From positions 52,875-116,874 of the forward strand of contig JAFKKG010000034.1 of the NCBI GenBank assembly GCA_017305715.1: a stretch of 64,000 nucleotides of DNA. Reading direction: 5' to 3'. The notes beneath the pieces are model-generated. The model had not been told where the DNA came from and did not search any database. It saw only the letters and a list, made by a program, of their open reading frames with translations. How positions within the stretch are numbered: position 1 is the first letter of the stretch; each line of letters starts with the position of its first letter. The translations under genes and the position numbers were made by a program. Positions 8,225-17,288 of the stretch are shown here, piece after piece. This stretch comes from Hyphomicrobiales bacterium. Lineage in GTDB: Bacteria; Pseudomonadota; Alphaproteobacteria; Rhizobiales; Xanthobacteraceae.

Positions 8225-9004
8225 GTGACTGAGCGTGTGGCGCTGATTACCGGAGCATCGGCGGGCATCGGCGCCAATCTGGCGCGTGTTTTCGCTTCCA
8301 AAGGGCATCGCGTGGCGCTGGTGGCGCGGCGCGAGGATCGCTTGACGACGCTGGCAGGCGAGATTGTGGCCGCCGGCGGTGGCGCGCCGATCGTGATCGC
8401 CTGCGATCTCACCCAAACGGGGGCGTGCGACAAAATCGCCGAAGCGCTGACGGCGGCCGGTGTCGAAGTCGAATATGTCGTGAACAATGCCGGCTTCGGC
8501 GTGTTCGGCAAAGCGATCCAGCGCGACCGCGCCGATCAGCTCGATATCATCACGGTCAATATCCGCGCGCTCACGGATCTGTCGCTGCGGTTTGCCGATC
8601 AACTGATCCGCCATCGCGGCGGTCTGCTCAATATCGGGTCGATCGCGGGCTTTCTTCCCGGCCCGGGCATGGCGGTTTATTATGCATCCAAGGCCTATGT
8701 CCTGTCGTTCACCGAGGCGATGCGGGCGGAACTGGCGCCGCGTGGCGTGCGCGTGACAGTGGTGTGTCCCGGCCCGGTGCCAACGGAGTTTCAGGCCCGC
8801 GCCGGCTTCGCGCCGGGATTCGATTCTGCGATTCTCAATGTTTCGGCCGCCGATGTCGCGCAGCAGGCCTATGACGGCCTGATGGCCAACAAGCGCGCCG
8901 TGCTGCCCGGTCTCGGGATCAAGATCGTGCCGTTCCTGCTGCGGCTGTTCCCGCGCTCGTTCATTCTGGCGGCGGTCTGCCGTTTCCAGTTGCGCAACCG
9001 CTGA
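8225..9004 (+). CDS. Short-chain dehydrogenase/reductase
   Basis: A 259-residue classical SDR. The start is taken as GTG 8225 because AAGAG at 8211-8215 spaces well for it; TTG 8219 is the alternative. Motifs: cofactor loop TGASAGIGANLAR at residues about 9-21, an NADP-favouring VARREDRL at the end of beta-2, NNAGFGVFG, the structural serine in LNIGSIAG, and catalytic YYASKAYVLSF. The hydrophobic C-terminus (VPFLLRLFPRSFILAAVCRF) suggests membrane contact, as in the YqjQ/DltE-like group. Substrate unknown. Confidence 0.88.
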   Translation: MTERVALITGASAGIGANLARVFASKGHRVALVARREDRLTTLAGEIVAAGGGAPIVIACDLTQTGACDKIAEALTAAGVEVEYVVNNAGFGVFGKAIQRDRADQLDIITVNIRALTDLSLRFADQLIRHRGGLLNIGSIAGFLPGPGMAVYYASKAYVLSFTEAMRAELAPRGVRVTVVCPGPVPTEFQARAGFAPGFDSAILNVSAADVAQQAYDGLMANKRAVLPGLGIKIVPFLLRLFPRSFILAAVCRFQLRNR

Positions 9005-9135
9005 CACAGGGCGTGATGCCCCTCACAGAAGCTGTGGCCCGCGATTTGCTTACGATATTTGCAAGTCCGCATGAACTCACCTGAAATTAAGACTTACTTA
9101 GGTATGGTTCTGGTTTGAGGCCTCGAGCTGTTTCG

Positions 9136-9936
9136 ATGTCGTTCCGGTCGCGCAAAGATGGCGAAAACGTGCTGCCCTTTCCGGGCCGCAGGGCGTCGGT
9201 TGCCGTCGAGGCTGCGGAACCGCTGCTGCCGGTCCTGATCGTCCTGCACCAGGAGACCTCAACGCCCGGCCGGGTCGGCAATGCCCTGCGCGCGCTCGGT
9301 CACACCCTCGATATCCGCCGCCCGCGGTTTGGCGACCCCCTGCCGGAGACGCTGGATCGGCATGCCGGCGCGGTGATCTTCGGCGGCCCGATGAGCGCCA
9401 ATGATGGCGATGATTATGTGCGCCGGGAGATCGACTGGATCGAGGTCGCCCTGCGGGAGCAGCGGCCGTTTCTCGGCATTTGCCTCGGCGCCCAGATGCT
9501 TGCCAGACAATTGGGTGCACCGGTCGCGCCGCATCCGGAAGGCCGGACCCAGATCGGCTATTACCCGATCCGTCCGACGCAAGCCGGCCACGCGGTGTGC
9601 CCGAACTGGCCCGATCATGTCTACCATTGGCACCGCGAGGGCTTCGAACTGCCTGCGGGCGCCGAGTTGCTGGCGGAGGGCGACGACTTTCCGGTGCAGG
9701 CGTTCCAGTCCGGTCATGCCTTCGGCTTCCAGTTTCATCCCGACGTGACCTACGCGATGATGCATCGCTGGACCACGCGCTGCGAGAAAATGGATTCGCC
9801 GGGAGCGCGGGCGCTGCATTCGCACTTTGCCGATCGCGCGGTGTATGACGTCGCCGAGCGCGCCTGGCTGCAGCAATTCATCGCCGGCTGGCTCAAGCGC
9901 ATGCCGATGTCGATCATGTCGGAAGCTGCGGAATAG
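9136..9936 (+). CDS. Class I glutamine amidotransferase-like protein
   Basis: About 266 residues, starting at MSFRSRKDGENV (a TTG 21 bases upstream is also in frame). The domain begins near residue 40 (VLIVLHQETSTPGRVGN). Motifs: FGGPMSAND, the nucleophile elbow LGICLGAQMLARQLG with its cysteine, and QFHPDVTYAMM near residue 205, where the usual HPE has Asp instead of Glu. It resembles GMP-synthase-like stand-alone amidotransferases that act on small molecules such as gamma-glutamyl compounds; the true substrate is unknown. It stands alone. Confidence 0.82.
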   Translation: MSFRSRKDGENVLPFPGRRASVAVEAAEPLLPVLIVLHQETSTPGRVGNALRALGHTLDIRRPRFGDPLPETLDRHAGAVIFGGPMSANDGDDYVRREIDWIEVALREQRPFLGICLGAQMLARQLGAPVAPHPEGRTQIGYYPIRPTQAGHAVCPNWPDHVYHWHREGFELPAGAELLAEGDDFPVQAFQSGHAFGFQFHPDVTYAMMHRWTTRCEKMDSPGARALHSHFADRAVYDVAERAWLQQFIAGWLKRMPMSIMSEAAE

Positions 9937-10063
9937 CCGCCACGCGGAATTTTCCGCTGTGCTCGAACGCCTTTCAAAATCACGGGATGTGCTAGTCTCT
10001 CCGCATGGTGCGCCGGAACGCGCGCGCGAAAATTCGACAACAGAAGTCAGCGGGGAGATCGTC

Positions 10064-10873
10064 ATGACCTACCAACACATTCTGTACGAAACGAGCGACA
10101 AGATCGCGACCATCACGCTCAACCGGCCGGACCGCATGAATGCATGGACCGCGGTCATGGAGCGTGACGTCCGCCATGCGATGGAAACCGCTGCTGCCGA
10201 CGACAATGTGCGCGTCATCGTGCTGACGGGTGCCGGGCGCGCATTCTGCGCCGGCGCCGACATGGAGGGGTTGAAGGGCATCGATCCCAACGAGGTCAGG
10301 CGCGGCGAGAACACGCCGTTCGACATGAACCGGCGCGCCGATTGGCAAGCGCGTTACGCCTATTATCCGGCGATTCCAAAACCGGTGATCGGCATGCTGA
10401 ACGGCGCCACCGCCGGCATTGGCCTCGTACATGCGCTGTATTGCGATCTGCGCTTTGCTGCCGATAACACCGTGTTCACGACTGCGTTCTCGCGCCGCGG
10501 GCTGATCGCCGAACACGGCATCAGCTGGATGCTGCCGCGGATCGTCGGCCATGCCAACGCGCTCGATCTGCTGATGTCGTCGCGGCGCGTCTCCAGCGAA
10601 GAGGCGTTGCGCATCGGCCTGGTCAACCGGCTCTATGCGCCGGATCAGCTGCGCGAGCAGACCTATGCCTATGCGCGCGATCTCGCCGACTTCGTCTCGC
10701 CCAGCGCCATCTCGGTGATCAAGCGCCAGCTCTACGACGTGCCGTTCCAGACGCTGGCGGAGGCCACCATCGACGCCAACCGCGAAATGCAGATCGCGCT
10801 GAAGGGCAGCGACTTCAAAGAGGGCGTGGCGAGCTTCATGGAGAAGCGGCCGCCGCGGTTTACGGGGAAGTGA
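10064..10873 (+). CDS. Enoyl-CoA hydratase/isomerase family protein
   Basis: A 269-residue crotonase-fold protein. GGGAG at 10052-10056 supports the start MTYQHILYETS; the long upstream open frame is not coding. Motifs: LNRPDRMNAWTA near the N-terminus, the oxyanion-hole loop GRAFCAGADMEGL (about residues 58-70), the second loop NGATAGIGLVHAL, and a likely catalytic acid in GLIAEHGISW. It should act on short-chain CoA esters in fatty- or aromatic-acid breakdown. The exact substrate is not set by the sequence. It is followed by repeats and a tRNA. Confidence 0.9.
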   Translation: MTYQHILYETSDKIATITLNRPDRMNAWTAVMERDVRHAMETAAADDNVRVIVLTGAGRAFCAGADMEGLKGIDPNEVRRGENTPFDMNRRADWQARYAYYPAIPKPVIGMLNGATAGIGLVHALYCDLRFAADNTVFTTAFSRRGLIAEHGISWMLPRIVGHANALDLLMSSRRVSSEEALRIGLVNRLYAPDQLREQTYAYARDLADFVSPSAISVIKRQLYDVPFQTLAEATIDANREMQIALKGSDFKEGVASFMEKRPPRFTGK

Positions 10874-10943
10874 GGGGGCGGGGAATAAGCCCGTCTTCGC
10901 CCTTCGGGCTTCGCCGAGGCAGCCTTCGCGCAAGAGGGCCTGC

Positions 10944-10973
10944 CCAGCCGAAGCAGGCGCAGCCTGCGAAGGC

Positions 10974-10976
<3 letters not shown>
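10944..10976 (-). repeat. Hairpin repeat abutting the tRNA-Ala 3' end
   Basis: CCAGCC...GCAGGC pairs with GCCTGC...GGCTGG with a symmetric internal bulge. On the minus strand the hairpin begins with the CCA of the tRNA (10974-10976), so the repeat is joined exactly to the tRNA 3' end. It could help end or process the transcript. No T-tract follows. Confidence 0.6.
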
Positions 10977-11049
<73 letters not shown>

Positions 11050-11229
11050 GTCGCGGCCACCCAACTGAGAACGGGGGACCGACAATCGGCGCCATTTACA
11101 GTCCGCCCCAAGGCCAAGTCAAGAACGGTTAATGCGCCGGTTTTGGGGTCATTTTGCCCGGAACTTCCCTTGTTTGAGCGGGTCTGAACCGATATCTAGC
11201 AGGCTAACCCACCTGCGAGCCCCTCCATC

Positions 11230-11520
11230 ATGCGCGCCGTCCTTGACATCGTCATCATCGTCCTCGACCTCTATGTCTGGCTGTTGATTGCCTCGGCGAT
11301 CCTGTCCTGGTTGATCGCCTTCAATGTCGTGAACACGCGCAACCAGTTCGTCGCGGCGGTGGCCGAGTTCCTCTACCGGATCACCGAGCCGGTGCTGGCG
11401 CCGATCCGCAGGCTCATGCCCAATCTGGGCGGGCTCGATATCTCGCCGATTATCCTGATCCTGATCATCATGTTCATCCAGCGGGTGATCTCCTACTACA
11501 TCTATCCCAACGTCATCTGA
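11230..11520 (+). CDS. YggT-family membrane protein
   Basis: A 96-residue membrane protein with two hydrophobic hairpins (residues about 4-30 and 74-94) and the family's amphipathic middle, ITEPVLAPIRRLMPNLGGLD. YggT proteins (PF02325) sit in the inner membrane; roles in osmotic or ion stress and in plastid or cell-division protein arrangement have been proposed in other organisms. It leads a same-direction run with DUF167 and folD (gaps 43 and 1 bases), an arrangement common in alphaproteobacteria, so it is probably an operon. Confidence 0.9.
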   Translation: MRAVLDIVIIVLDLYVWLLIASAILSWLIAFNVVNTRNQFVAAVAEFLYRITEPVLAPIRRLMPNLGGLDISPIILILIIMFIQRVISYYIYPNVI

Positions 11521-11563
11521 TCGAGGGCGCTGCACACCGATCGATGCTTCGAGGGCTGCCTTG

Positions 11564-11893
11564 ATGGATCCTTGGCGCTACTCCACCGAGGGTATCAGTG
11601 TCGCGCTGCGGGTCACCCCGCGCGGCGGCCGCGACGACATCGACGGGATTGAAACGCTCGCCAACGGGCGTTCGGTGGTCAAGGTGCGGGTGCGCGCCAT
11701 CGCCGAGGGCGGCGAGGCCAACCGCGCGGTCACGGAACTGATGGCCAAGGCGCTCGGAGTGCCCAGGGCGAGGGTCAAGATCCTGTCCGGCGTGACATCG
11801 CGCCTCAAGCAGATCGCCGTCGATGGCGATCCCAAATCGCTCGGTGATGCCTTGCGCAAACTGACTGACGCCAAGCCAGATACGAAGGATTGA
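11564..11893 (+). CDS. DUF167 / YggU-family protein
   Basis: A 109-residue small basic protein of the UPF0235 family. The core reads [17 protein letters not shown], then [20 protein letters not shown] and [15 protein letters not shown], the three signature blocks of the family. It starts at ATG 11564, with a TTG just before it. Cytosolic; the biochemical role is not established. It lies between yggT and folD and ends one base before the folD start, so translation is probably coupled. Confidence 0.9.
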   Translation: MDPWRYSTEGISVALRVTPRGGRDDIDGIETLANGRSVVKVRVRAIAEGGEANRAVTELMAKALGVPRARVKILSGVTSRLKQIAVDGDPKSLGDALRKLTDAKPDTKD

Positions 11894-11894
11894 G

Positions 11895-12779
11895 ATGACC
11901 GCCCGCATCATCGATGGAAAAGTGATTGCCGCCGAGCTTCGCGCCCGCGTCGCCGGCGAGGTCGCACGGATCAAGGCCGCGGACGGCCTGACGCCGGGTC
12001 TTGCCGTGGTGCTGGTCGGCAGCGACCCGGCGAGTCAGGTCTATGTCCGCAGCAAGCACAAGCAGACCCAGGAAGCGGGCATGGCGTCGTTCGAGCACGT
12101 GTTGCCGGAAGACGTCGCCCAGGCCGACCTGCTGGCGCTGATCGCAGAGCTCAATCGCGATCCCGCGGTGCACGGCATTCTCGTGCAATTGCCGCTGCCG
12201 AAATCGTTGCACACCGAAACCATCATCAACGCGATCGATCCGGCCAAGGATGTCGACGGGCTGCATCCGAGCAATGCCGGACGTCTTGCCGGCGGCTTTG
12301 CCGCGCTGTCGCCCTGCACGCCGCTCGGCTGCATCATCCTGACCAAGAGCGTGCACGCCTCGCTCGAAGCCATGAACGCCATCGTGATCGGCCGCTCCAA
12401 TCTGGTCGGCCGTCCGCTGGTGCAGTTGCTGCTCAACGAAAACGCCACGGTCACGATCGCGCATTCGCGCTCGCGGGATCTCGCGCAATTATGCGCCCGC
12501 GCCGATCTGGTCTACGCCGCCGTCGGCAAGCCCGAAATGGTGCGCGGCGACTGGATCAAGCCCGGCGCCACCGTGATCGATGTCGGCATCAACCGCCTGC
12601 CGGCCGAAGGCGGCAAGACCCGTCTCGTCGGCGACGTCGCCTATGCCGAGGCGCTCAATGTCGCCGGCGCGATCACCCCGGTGCCGGGCGGCGTCGGGCA
12701 GATGACAGTGGCGTGCCTGCTCGTCAACACGCTGCGCGCGGCCTGCGCGATCCATGGATTGCCGAAGCCTGGGGTGTGA
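11895..12779 (+). CDS. folD: Bifunctional methylenetetrahydrofolate dehydrogenase / methenyltetrahydrofolate cyclohydrolase
   Basis: A 294-residue cytosolic enzyme that interconverts 5,10-methylene-, 5,10-methenyl- and 10-formyl-tetrahydrofolate using NADP, feeding purine and formyl-Met synthesis. The active-site block [13 protein letters not shown] holds the family's YxxxK motif (residues about 50-62). [10 protein letters not shown] and [17 protein letters not shown] follow, then the dinucleotide loop [16 protein letters not shown] and the signature [13 protein letters not shown] near 270. Length is normal for the family. It is the last gene of the yggT-DUF167-folD run and converges on the M20 peptidase with a 9-base gap. 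Confidence 0.97.
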   Translation: MTARIIDGKVIAAELRARVAGEVARIKAADGLTPGLAVVLVGSDPASQVYVRSKHKQTQEAGMASFEHVLPEDVAQADLLALIAELNRDPAVHGILVQLPLPKSLHTETIINAIDPAKDVDGLHPSNAGRLAGGFAALSPCTPLGCIILTKSVHASLEAMNAIVIGRSNLVGRPLVQLLLNENATVTIAHSRSRDLAQLCARADLVYAAVGKPEMVRGDWIKPGATVIDVGINRLPAEGGKTRLVGDVAYAEALNVAGAITPVPGGVGQMTVACLLVNTLRAACAIHGLPKPGV

Positions 12780-12788
12780 GCCCCGTCG

Positions 12789-14270
12789 TCACCCCGCACT
12801 GTTCTCGATCAGCCGCCGATAGAACCGGATCATGTCGGCATAGCCCTCGATGCTGAGCCGCTCGTTGGTGCCGTGGAAGCGCTTCAGATCGTCGGCATTG
12901 GCGCGCACCGGCGAGAAGCGGAAAATCCTGTCGGTGATGCCGACAAAGTGGCGCGAATCGGTCGCGGCCACCATCAGTCCGGGCGCCACGATGACGTCCG
13001 GAAAGACTTCGCGGATGGTGCGGTTCAGCATCTGGAATGACGGACTTGCGGTATCCGTCACCGGCGGCGGATCGCTATTGCCCGAAAACGGCTTGATCGA
13101 AATGCGATCGTTGCGGATCGTCGAGCGCACATGTTCGGCGACGCTGGCCTGGGTGTCGCCCGGGATCAGGCGGAAATTGACGCTGGCCTCGGCATTGCCG
13201 GGCAGCACGTTGTCCTTCTCGCCGCCATTGAAGATCGTCAGCGCCGTGGTGGTGCGGACCGTTGCTTCGGTCGGGCCGTTCTTTTCGAACTCGCGCAGCA
13301 AGAGCGGCTTGAACAGCCACAAATTCGACAGCACCACGCGGTTGAAGCCGTTCATCTCGGGCGCCAGCGTGTCGAACATTTCCGCGACGGTGCCGCGGAT
13401 CTGCATCGGCAGACGATGCTCTTCGAGCCGCACCAGCGCCGCGCTCAGCATGCCGATCGCGGTGTCGCGTGGCGGCATCGAGGAATGGCCGGGCGTGGCC
13501 TGCGCGCTCAGGACCAGCGTGGCGTAGCCTTTCTCGGCGACGGCGATCAGCGCCGCCGGCTTGTCGAGGCCCTTGATCATGCCCTCGGTGATCAAGAGGC
13601 CTTCGTCGATGATGAAGTCGAGGCGGACACCGCGCGCCGCCAGCAGCGCCGCGATGCCCTTGGTGCCGAGCGCGCCGGCGATCTCCTCGTCCTGGCTGAA
13701 GGCGAAATAGATCGTCCGCTTCGGCCGGAAACCGGCCCTGGCCATCGCCTCGGCGGCCTCCAGCATCGAATAGAGGTTACCCTTGTTGTCCCAGGAGCCG
13801 CGGCCCCAGATGAAACCATCGGCCACGACGCCGTCGAACGGCGGGTGCTGCCAGTCCTTCTCGGTGCCGGGCGCGACCGGCACTACGTCCTGATGCGCCA
13901 GCAGCGCGATCGGCGGCGCCTTGGGATCGGAGCCTTCCCACGTATAGAGCAGGCTGTATTGGGCGACGATCTCGCGCTTGGCCGCGGCGTGAAACGCCGG
14001 AAAGCTGCGCTCGATATGCGCCTTCATGCCGCGCAACGCGTCGGCGTGCTGGTCGGGATTGTCATAGGCCGAAATGGTGCGGAAGCGGATCGCCTCGCCG
14101 AGCCGTGCCGCGGCAGCCTGGCTATCGACCGCGACGCGGGGGATCGCCGCCACCTGAATTTGCCGCGAGCCGTGCGTGACCACATTGAACGCCAGCACGG
14201 CAGCGAGAACCACGATCGCCGCGATCAGGAGCAGAGCGAGGTTGCGAATGATCCTGATCAGCCGGCGCAT
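12789..14270 (-). CDS. M20-family metallopeptidase with N-terminal membrane anchor
   Basis: A 493-residue protein starting at MRRLIRIIRN, with GGGAGAG upstream. Residues 8-30 are a hydrophobic anchor, so the catalytic part is probably periplasmic. The M20 metal sites are visible: LLAHQDVVPV (His, residue about 135), GRGSWDNKG (bridging Asp), SQDEEIAG (catalytic and metal Glu), and a late TDSRHFVGI (His). A dimerisation domain lies between GYATLVLSAQATPGHSSMP and about residue 370. It resembles carboxypeptidase-S-type enzymes that remove C-terminal residues from peptides or act on N-acyl amino acids. Two palindromic repeats occupy its upstream region. Confidence 0.9.
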   Translation of the reverse strand: MRRLIRIIRNLALLLIAAIVVLAAVLAFNVVTHGSRQIQVAAIPRVAVDSQAAAARLGEAIRFRTISAYDNPDQHADALRGMKAHIERSFPAFHAAAKREIVAQYSLLYTWEGSDPKAPPIALLAHQDVVPVAPGTEKDWQHPPFDGVVADGFIWGRGSWDNKGNLYSMLEAAEAMARAGFRPKRTIYFAFSQDEEIAGALGTKGIAALLAARGVRLDFIIDEGLLITEGMIKGLDKPAALIAVAEKGYATLVLSAQATPGHSSMPPRDTAIGMLSAALVRLEEHRLPMQIRGTVAEMFDTLAPEMNGFNRVVLSNLWLFKPLLLREFEKNGPTEATVRTTTALTIFNGGEKDNVLPGNAEASVNFRLIPGDTQASVAEHVRSTIRNDRISIKPFSGNSDPPPVTDTASPSFQMLNRTIREVFPDVIVAPGLMVAATDSRHFVGITDRIFRFSPVRANADDLKRFHGTNERLSIEGYADMIRFYRRLIENSAG

Positions 14271-14278
14271 ACGGTCTC

Positions 14279-14386
14279 TCCCCTCATGGTGAGGAGGCGC
14301 CCTTCGCGCCGTCTCGAACCATGAGGCCACAGTCGGGCCTGCATCCTTCGAGACGCCCGCACCTGCGGGCGTCTCAGGATGAGGAT
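14279..14386. repeat. Composite palindromic repeat between ppa and the M20 gene
   Basis: Two elements lie side by side. 14283-14327 begins CCTCATGGT and ends ACCATGAGG. 14341-14384 begins GCATCCTTCGAGACGCCCGC and contains a perfect 11-bp stem (14350-14360 with 14365-14375). Both look like the dispersed extragenic palindromes of Bradyrhizobium. No T-tract follows the stem on the minus strand. Confidence 0.7.
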
Positions 14387-14409
14387 TTATAGCGGACGCA
14401 AGTCCAGGC

Positions 14410-14943
14410 CTACTTCTGCGCCTTCGCCCGCTCGATGCCTTCGATGATCAACTTCTGCGCGTCGTTGGCGTCGCCCCAGCGCAGCACCTTGACCCATTTG
14501 CCAGGCTCGAGATCCTTGTAGTGCTCGAAGAAGTGCTGGATCTGCTGCAGCGTGATGTCGGGCAGATCGCTGTAGTTCTTCACCTTGTCGTAGCGCTGGG
14601 TGAGTTTCGACGTCGGCACCGCGATGATCTTCTCGTCGCCTCCGGCCTCGTCTTCCATCAGCAGCACGCCGACCGGCCGCACGCTCATGACGGCGCCCGG
14701 AACGATCGCGCGGGTGTTGGCCACCAGTACGTCGCAGGGATCGCCGTCGCCGGACAGCGTGTGCGGAATGAAGCCGTAATTGCCGGGATAGCGCATCGCC
14801 GTGTAGAGGAAGCGGTCGACCACCAGCGTGCCGGCGTCCTTGTCCATCTCATATTTGATCGGCTCGCCTCCGACCGGCACTTCGATGATGACGTTGACGT
14901 CGTGCGGCGGGTTCTTGCCGATCGAAATGGCGTCTATGCGCAT
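14410..14943 (-). CDS. ppa: Inorganic pyrophosphatase (family I)
   Basis: A 177-residue soluble enzyme that splits pyrophosphate and so pulls nucleotide and aminoacyl-tRNA synthesis forward. It starts at [18 protein letters not shown]. The signature [20 protein letters not shown] follows [10 protein letters not shown], and [16 protein letters not shown] supplies more of the acidic metal site; [14 protein letters not shown] has the conserved Tyr and Asp residues. Length matches bacterial hexameric enzymes. It lies upstream of the M20 gene on the same strand, but 139 bases of repeats separate them, so co-transcription is uncertain. Confidence 0.97.
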   Translation of the reverse strand: MRIDAISIGKNPPHDVNVIIEVPVGGEPIKYEMDKDAGTLVVDRFLYTAMRYPGNYGFIPHTLSGDGDPCDVLVANTRAIVPGAVMSVRPVGVLLMEDEAGGDEKIIAVPTSKLTQRYDKVKNYSDLPDITLQQIQHFFEHYKDLEPGKWVKVLRWGDANDAQKLIIEGIERAKAQK

Positions 14944-14974
14944 GGGGGGCTCCGCTCGTGAGATTGGCGCAATG

Positions 14975-15058
14975 GTCATACGCGGGCTCGACCCGCGTAT
15001 CCATCGCAAAAGCCGCTTTAAAAATGATGGATTGCCGGGTCAAGCCCGGCAATGACAC
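14975..15058. repeat. Palindromic repeat upstream of ppa
   Basis: Starts GTCATACGCGGGCTCGACCC and ends GGTCAAGCCCGGCAATGACA, with ATCCATC and GATGGAT inside, so the two halves are inverted copies. Same general class as the copies near 33231-33325 and 57751-57835. Confidence 0.7.
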
Positions 15059-15074
15059 CCGAGACCGGCAGAAC

Positions 15075-15584
15075 TCAGTTGGTCCAGGCGAAAGCGACCT
15101 TGTCGAGTGACTTGGTCCCGAATTTCTCCGAGGAGCGCGCGACCATGCGGCCGCCGAGGGCGCGATAGAATTCCGTTGCCGGATCGTTGTCGGAGAGCGC
15201 CCAGATCACCATGCTCTTGAGGCCGCTCTGCAGCAGATCGCGGCGGGCAGAGGTGAACAGGCGGCGGCCGAAGCCGAGGCCCTGGAATTCCGGGCGCAGA
15301 TAAAGCTCGTAGATTTCGCCTTCGAAGTGCAGGCTGCGGGCGCGGTTGCGGCCGTAATTGGCGTAGCCCGCGACCTTGTCGCCGAACACCAGCACGCTGA
15401 CACGGCTGCCTTTGCGGATCGCGCTGTCCCACCATTGCGGGCCGCGACGGTTGATCAGCTTTTCGAGTTCGGCGCCGGGAATGATGCCCTGATAGGCTGA
15501 GCGCCAGGCTTCGTCATGGGTAGACGCCACCGCGGTTGCATCCGCAGCTTTGGCCGGTCGAACCTCGATCAGGGTTGTGCTCAT
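15075..15584 (-). CDS. GNAT-family N-acetyltransferase
   Basis: A 169-residue cytosolic acyl-CoA-dependent acetyltransferase. The start is taken at MSTTLIEVRPAKAAD; four further codons upstream are possible. The acetyl-CoA loop is LRPEFQGLGFGRRLF (R/Q-x-x-G-x-G type, residues about 99-113), preceded by the central strand region IYELYLR. The end LGGRMVARSSEKFG is typical. The acceptor (protein, amine or small molecule) is unknown. It is divergent from the hydrolase at 15917 across 332 bases. Confidence 0.85.
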   Translation of the reverse strand: MSTTLIEVRPAKAADATAVASTHDEAWRSAYQGIIPGAELEKLINRRGPQWWDSAIRKGSRVSVLVFGDKVAGYANYGRNRARSLHFEGEIYELYLRPEFQGLGFGRRLFTSARRDLLQSGLKSMVIWALSDNDPATEFYRALGGRMVARSSEKFGTKSLDKVAFAWTN

Positions 15585-15916
15585 GACCCTAATCAAAGCA
15601 AGTCAGCGGCCCGGCTTCAAGGTCCATCGTTAATTATCGGTTAACCTGTGGATTTTCTGCATCAGTTTCCCGGCCGGCTGTACCGAAAGAGGACAGGAAG
15701 CTGCCTTTGCTGGCATTTCGCTGCTGCGGGGCGGGTCAAACCACGCCCGGAGCGACCACGCGAACGCTCCCGGAAATCCGGATCACGGAAAAATGCGCTG
15801 GACCTGATTCGCCGGCGGTATTCTGTTGTCGAATTCGACTGTTCGTCCCGAGGTTGCCCTCCTCGAGATTTCTCGTTTCAAGATTTTCCCTTTTCAAGCC
15901 AGGGTCGGGCCAAATC
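15585..15916. other. Intergenic region between divergent GNAT and hydrolase genes
   Basis: 332 bases with no convincing gene. An open frame crosses it but its codons lack the usual third-position GC bias, and the downstream gene has a clear signal peptide starting at 15917. A run of alternating CTCGAGATTTCTCGTTTCAAGATTTT near 15860-15890 is AT-richer than its surroundings and could hold the hydrolase promoter. Confidence 0.5.
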
Positions 15917-16816
15917 ATGCATCCGGCTAAAGTGATCCTCGCGGCGGTCCTGCTCGCTGCGTTCGGCGTGAGGGGCAGCGCGGCCCAACAAAACCTCGGC
16001 GCGGAAGGCGCCGAGGGCGAACCAAATCGCCTGCAGCTATGGCTGGTGCCGTCGCCTGATCTCGGTCCGCCGCAGCATGCCGTGCTGTTTCGTCCGCCGG
16101 GCCCGGGTCCGTTTCCGCTCGCGCTGATTGCGCATGCGTCCACCCAAAACGTATTGCGCCGGGCGCAGATGCCGCAACCCGAGTACCGCGCGCTGGCCGC
16201 GTGGCTGGTGGCGCGGGGCTTTGCGGTGCTGGTGCCGGAGCGTCCGGGCCACGGCGCCACCGGCGGAAAATATCTCGAGGACCAGGGCGGCTGCGACGAG
16301 GCTGATTATGCCAGATCAGGCCGCGCCACCGCCGATGCGATCGCAGCCGCGATCGGGTTTGCGCGTCAGCAACCGTTCATCCGGCCCGAGGGGATGGTTG
16401 TGATCGGGCACTCGGCCGGTGGCTGGGGCGCGCTGGCGCTGGCGCGTGAAGAGCCGAAGGATGTTGCCGCCATCATTGCCTTTGCGCCGGGCCGCGGCGG
16501 CCACGCCAACGATCTTCCAAATCGGATCTGCGCGCCGCACACGCTGATGGCGGCGGCTGCTGAATTCGGCAAGGCCGCGCGGGTGCCCGTTACGTGGCTG
16601 GTGGCCGCCAATGACAGCTACTTCTCGCCGGCGCTGTCGCGGCAACTGGCCGATGCCTTCCGCAACGCCGGCGGCAAGGTGGATTTTCGCGTGCTCGGTG
16701 CCTATGGCAGCGAGGGCCATTGGCTGCCGGAGACCGAAGCTGGTGTAAGAAGTGCGGGAAACGAACTCGATCGCGCCCTGAAGCCGCGATCGGCCAAGCC
16801 TGCGAAGAAGCGATGA
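15917..16816 (+). CDS. Exported alpha/beta hydrolase (dienelactone-hydrolase-like)
   Basis: A 299-residue protein. Start ATG 15917 gives a clean signal peptide (MHPAKVILAAVLLAAFGVRG, cut near SAAQ). The domain shows LIAHASTQNV near the oxyanion position, VPERPGHGATGGKYLED, the nucleophile elbow VIGHSAGGWGAL (Ser about residue 162), a late acid in VAANDSYFSP, and the catalytic His in GSEGHWLPE. It is probably a periplasmic esterase; the substrate is unknown. It overlaps the next gene by 4 bases (ATGA), the first of a four-gene same-strand set. Confidence 0.85.
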   Translation: MHPAKVILAAVLLAAFGVRGSAAQQNLGAEGAEGEPNRLQLWLVPSPDLGPPQHAVLFRPPGPGPFPLALIAHASTQNVLRRAQMPQPEYRALAAWLVARGFAVLVPERPGHGATGGKYLEDQGGCDEADYARSGRATADAIAAAIGFARQQPFIRPEGMVVIGHSAGGWGALALAREEPKDVAAIIAFAPGRGGHANDLPNRICAPHTLMAAAAEFGKAARVPVTWLVAANDSYFSPALSRQLADAFRNAGGKVDFRVLGAYGSEGHWLPETEAGVRSAGNELDRALKPRSAKPAKKR

Positions 16817-17280
16817 CGCTGTATTTCCTCGTCAAATATCTGCATGTGCTCGGCGCCATCGTCATTCTGGGCACCGGTACCGGCATCGCGTTCTTCATGC
16901 TGATGGCGCATCGCAGCGCAGAGGCTGCCTTCATCGCGCGCACGGCATCGACGGTGGTGGTCGCCGATATGCTGTTCACGCTGACGGCGGTGCTGTTGCA
17001 GCCGGTCACCGGCGGGCTTTTGATGATGCTGTCGTCGACCGGCTTCACCGAACGCTGGATTGCGGTCTCGCTCGGGCTCTATGTGGTGGCGGGGCTGTTC
17101 TGGGTGCCGGTGATCTTCATGCAGATCGAGATGCGCGATCTCGCGCGCGTGGCCGCGGCCGAAAACGCGGCGCTGCCGCCGCGCTATTTTGCGCTGTTCC
17201 GCCGCTGGTTCCTGTTCGGTATTCCCGGCTTTGGTTCGGTCATGCTGATCCTGTGGCTGATGATTGCGAAGCCGGTTTAG
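16813..17280 (+). CDS. DUF2269-family integral membrane protein
   Basis: A 155-residue protein with four hydrophobic segments (residues about 5-27, 44-70, 76-97 and 130-153). It matches the DUF2269 layout: YFLVKYLHVLGAIVILGTG at the start, with conserved His in the first helix, then TAVLLQPVTGGLL and a Trp-rich end. Histidines in helices of this family may bind haem, but this is not proven. It overlaps the hydrolase stop by ATGA and is followed 8 bases later by the SDR-DoxX fusion, so it belongs to the same operon. Confidence 0.85.
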   Translation: MTLYFLVKYLHVLGAIVILGTGTGIAFFMLMAHRSAEAAFIARTASTVVVADMLFTLTAVLLQPVTGGLLMMLSSTGFTERWIAVSLGLYVVAGLFWVPVIFMQIEMRDLARVAAAENAALPPRYFALFRRWFLFGIPGFGSVMLILWLMIAKPV

Positions 17281-17288
17281 GGTGACGA

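Noticed and set aside
15648-15935. 95-codon plus-strand frame before the exported hydrolase
   Set aside because: Codon use is unlike the neighbours, there is no family match, and the hydrolase signal peptide begins inside its end in another frame.
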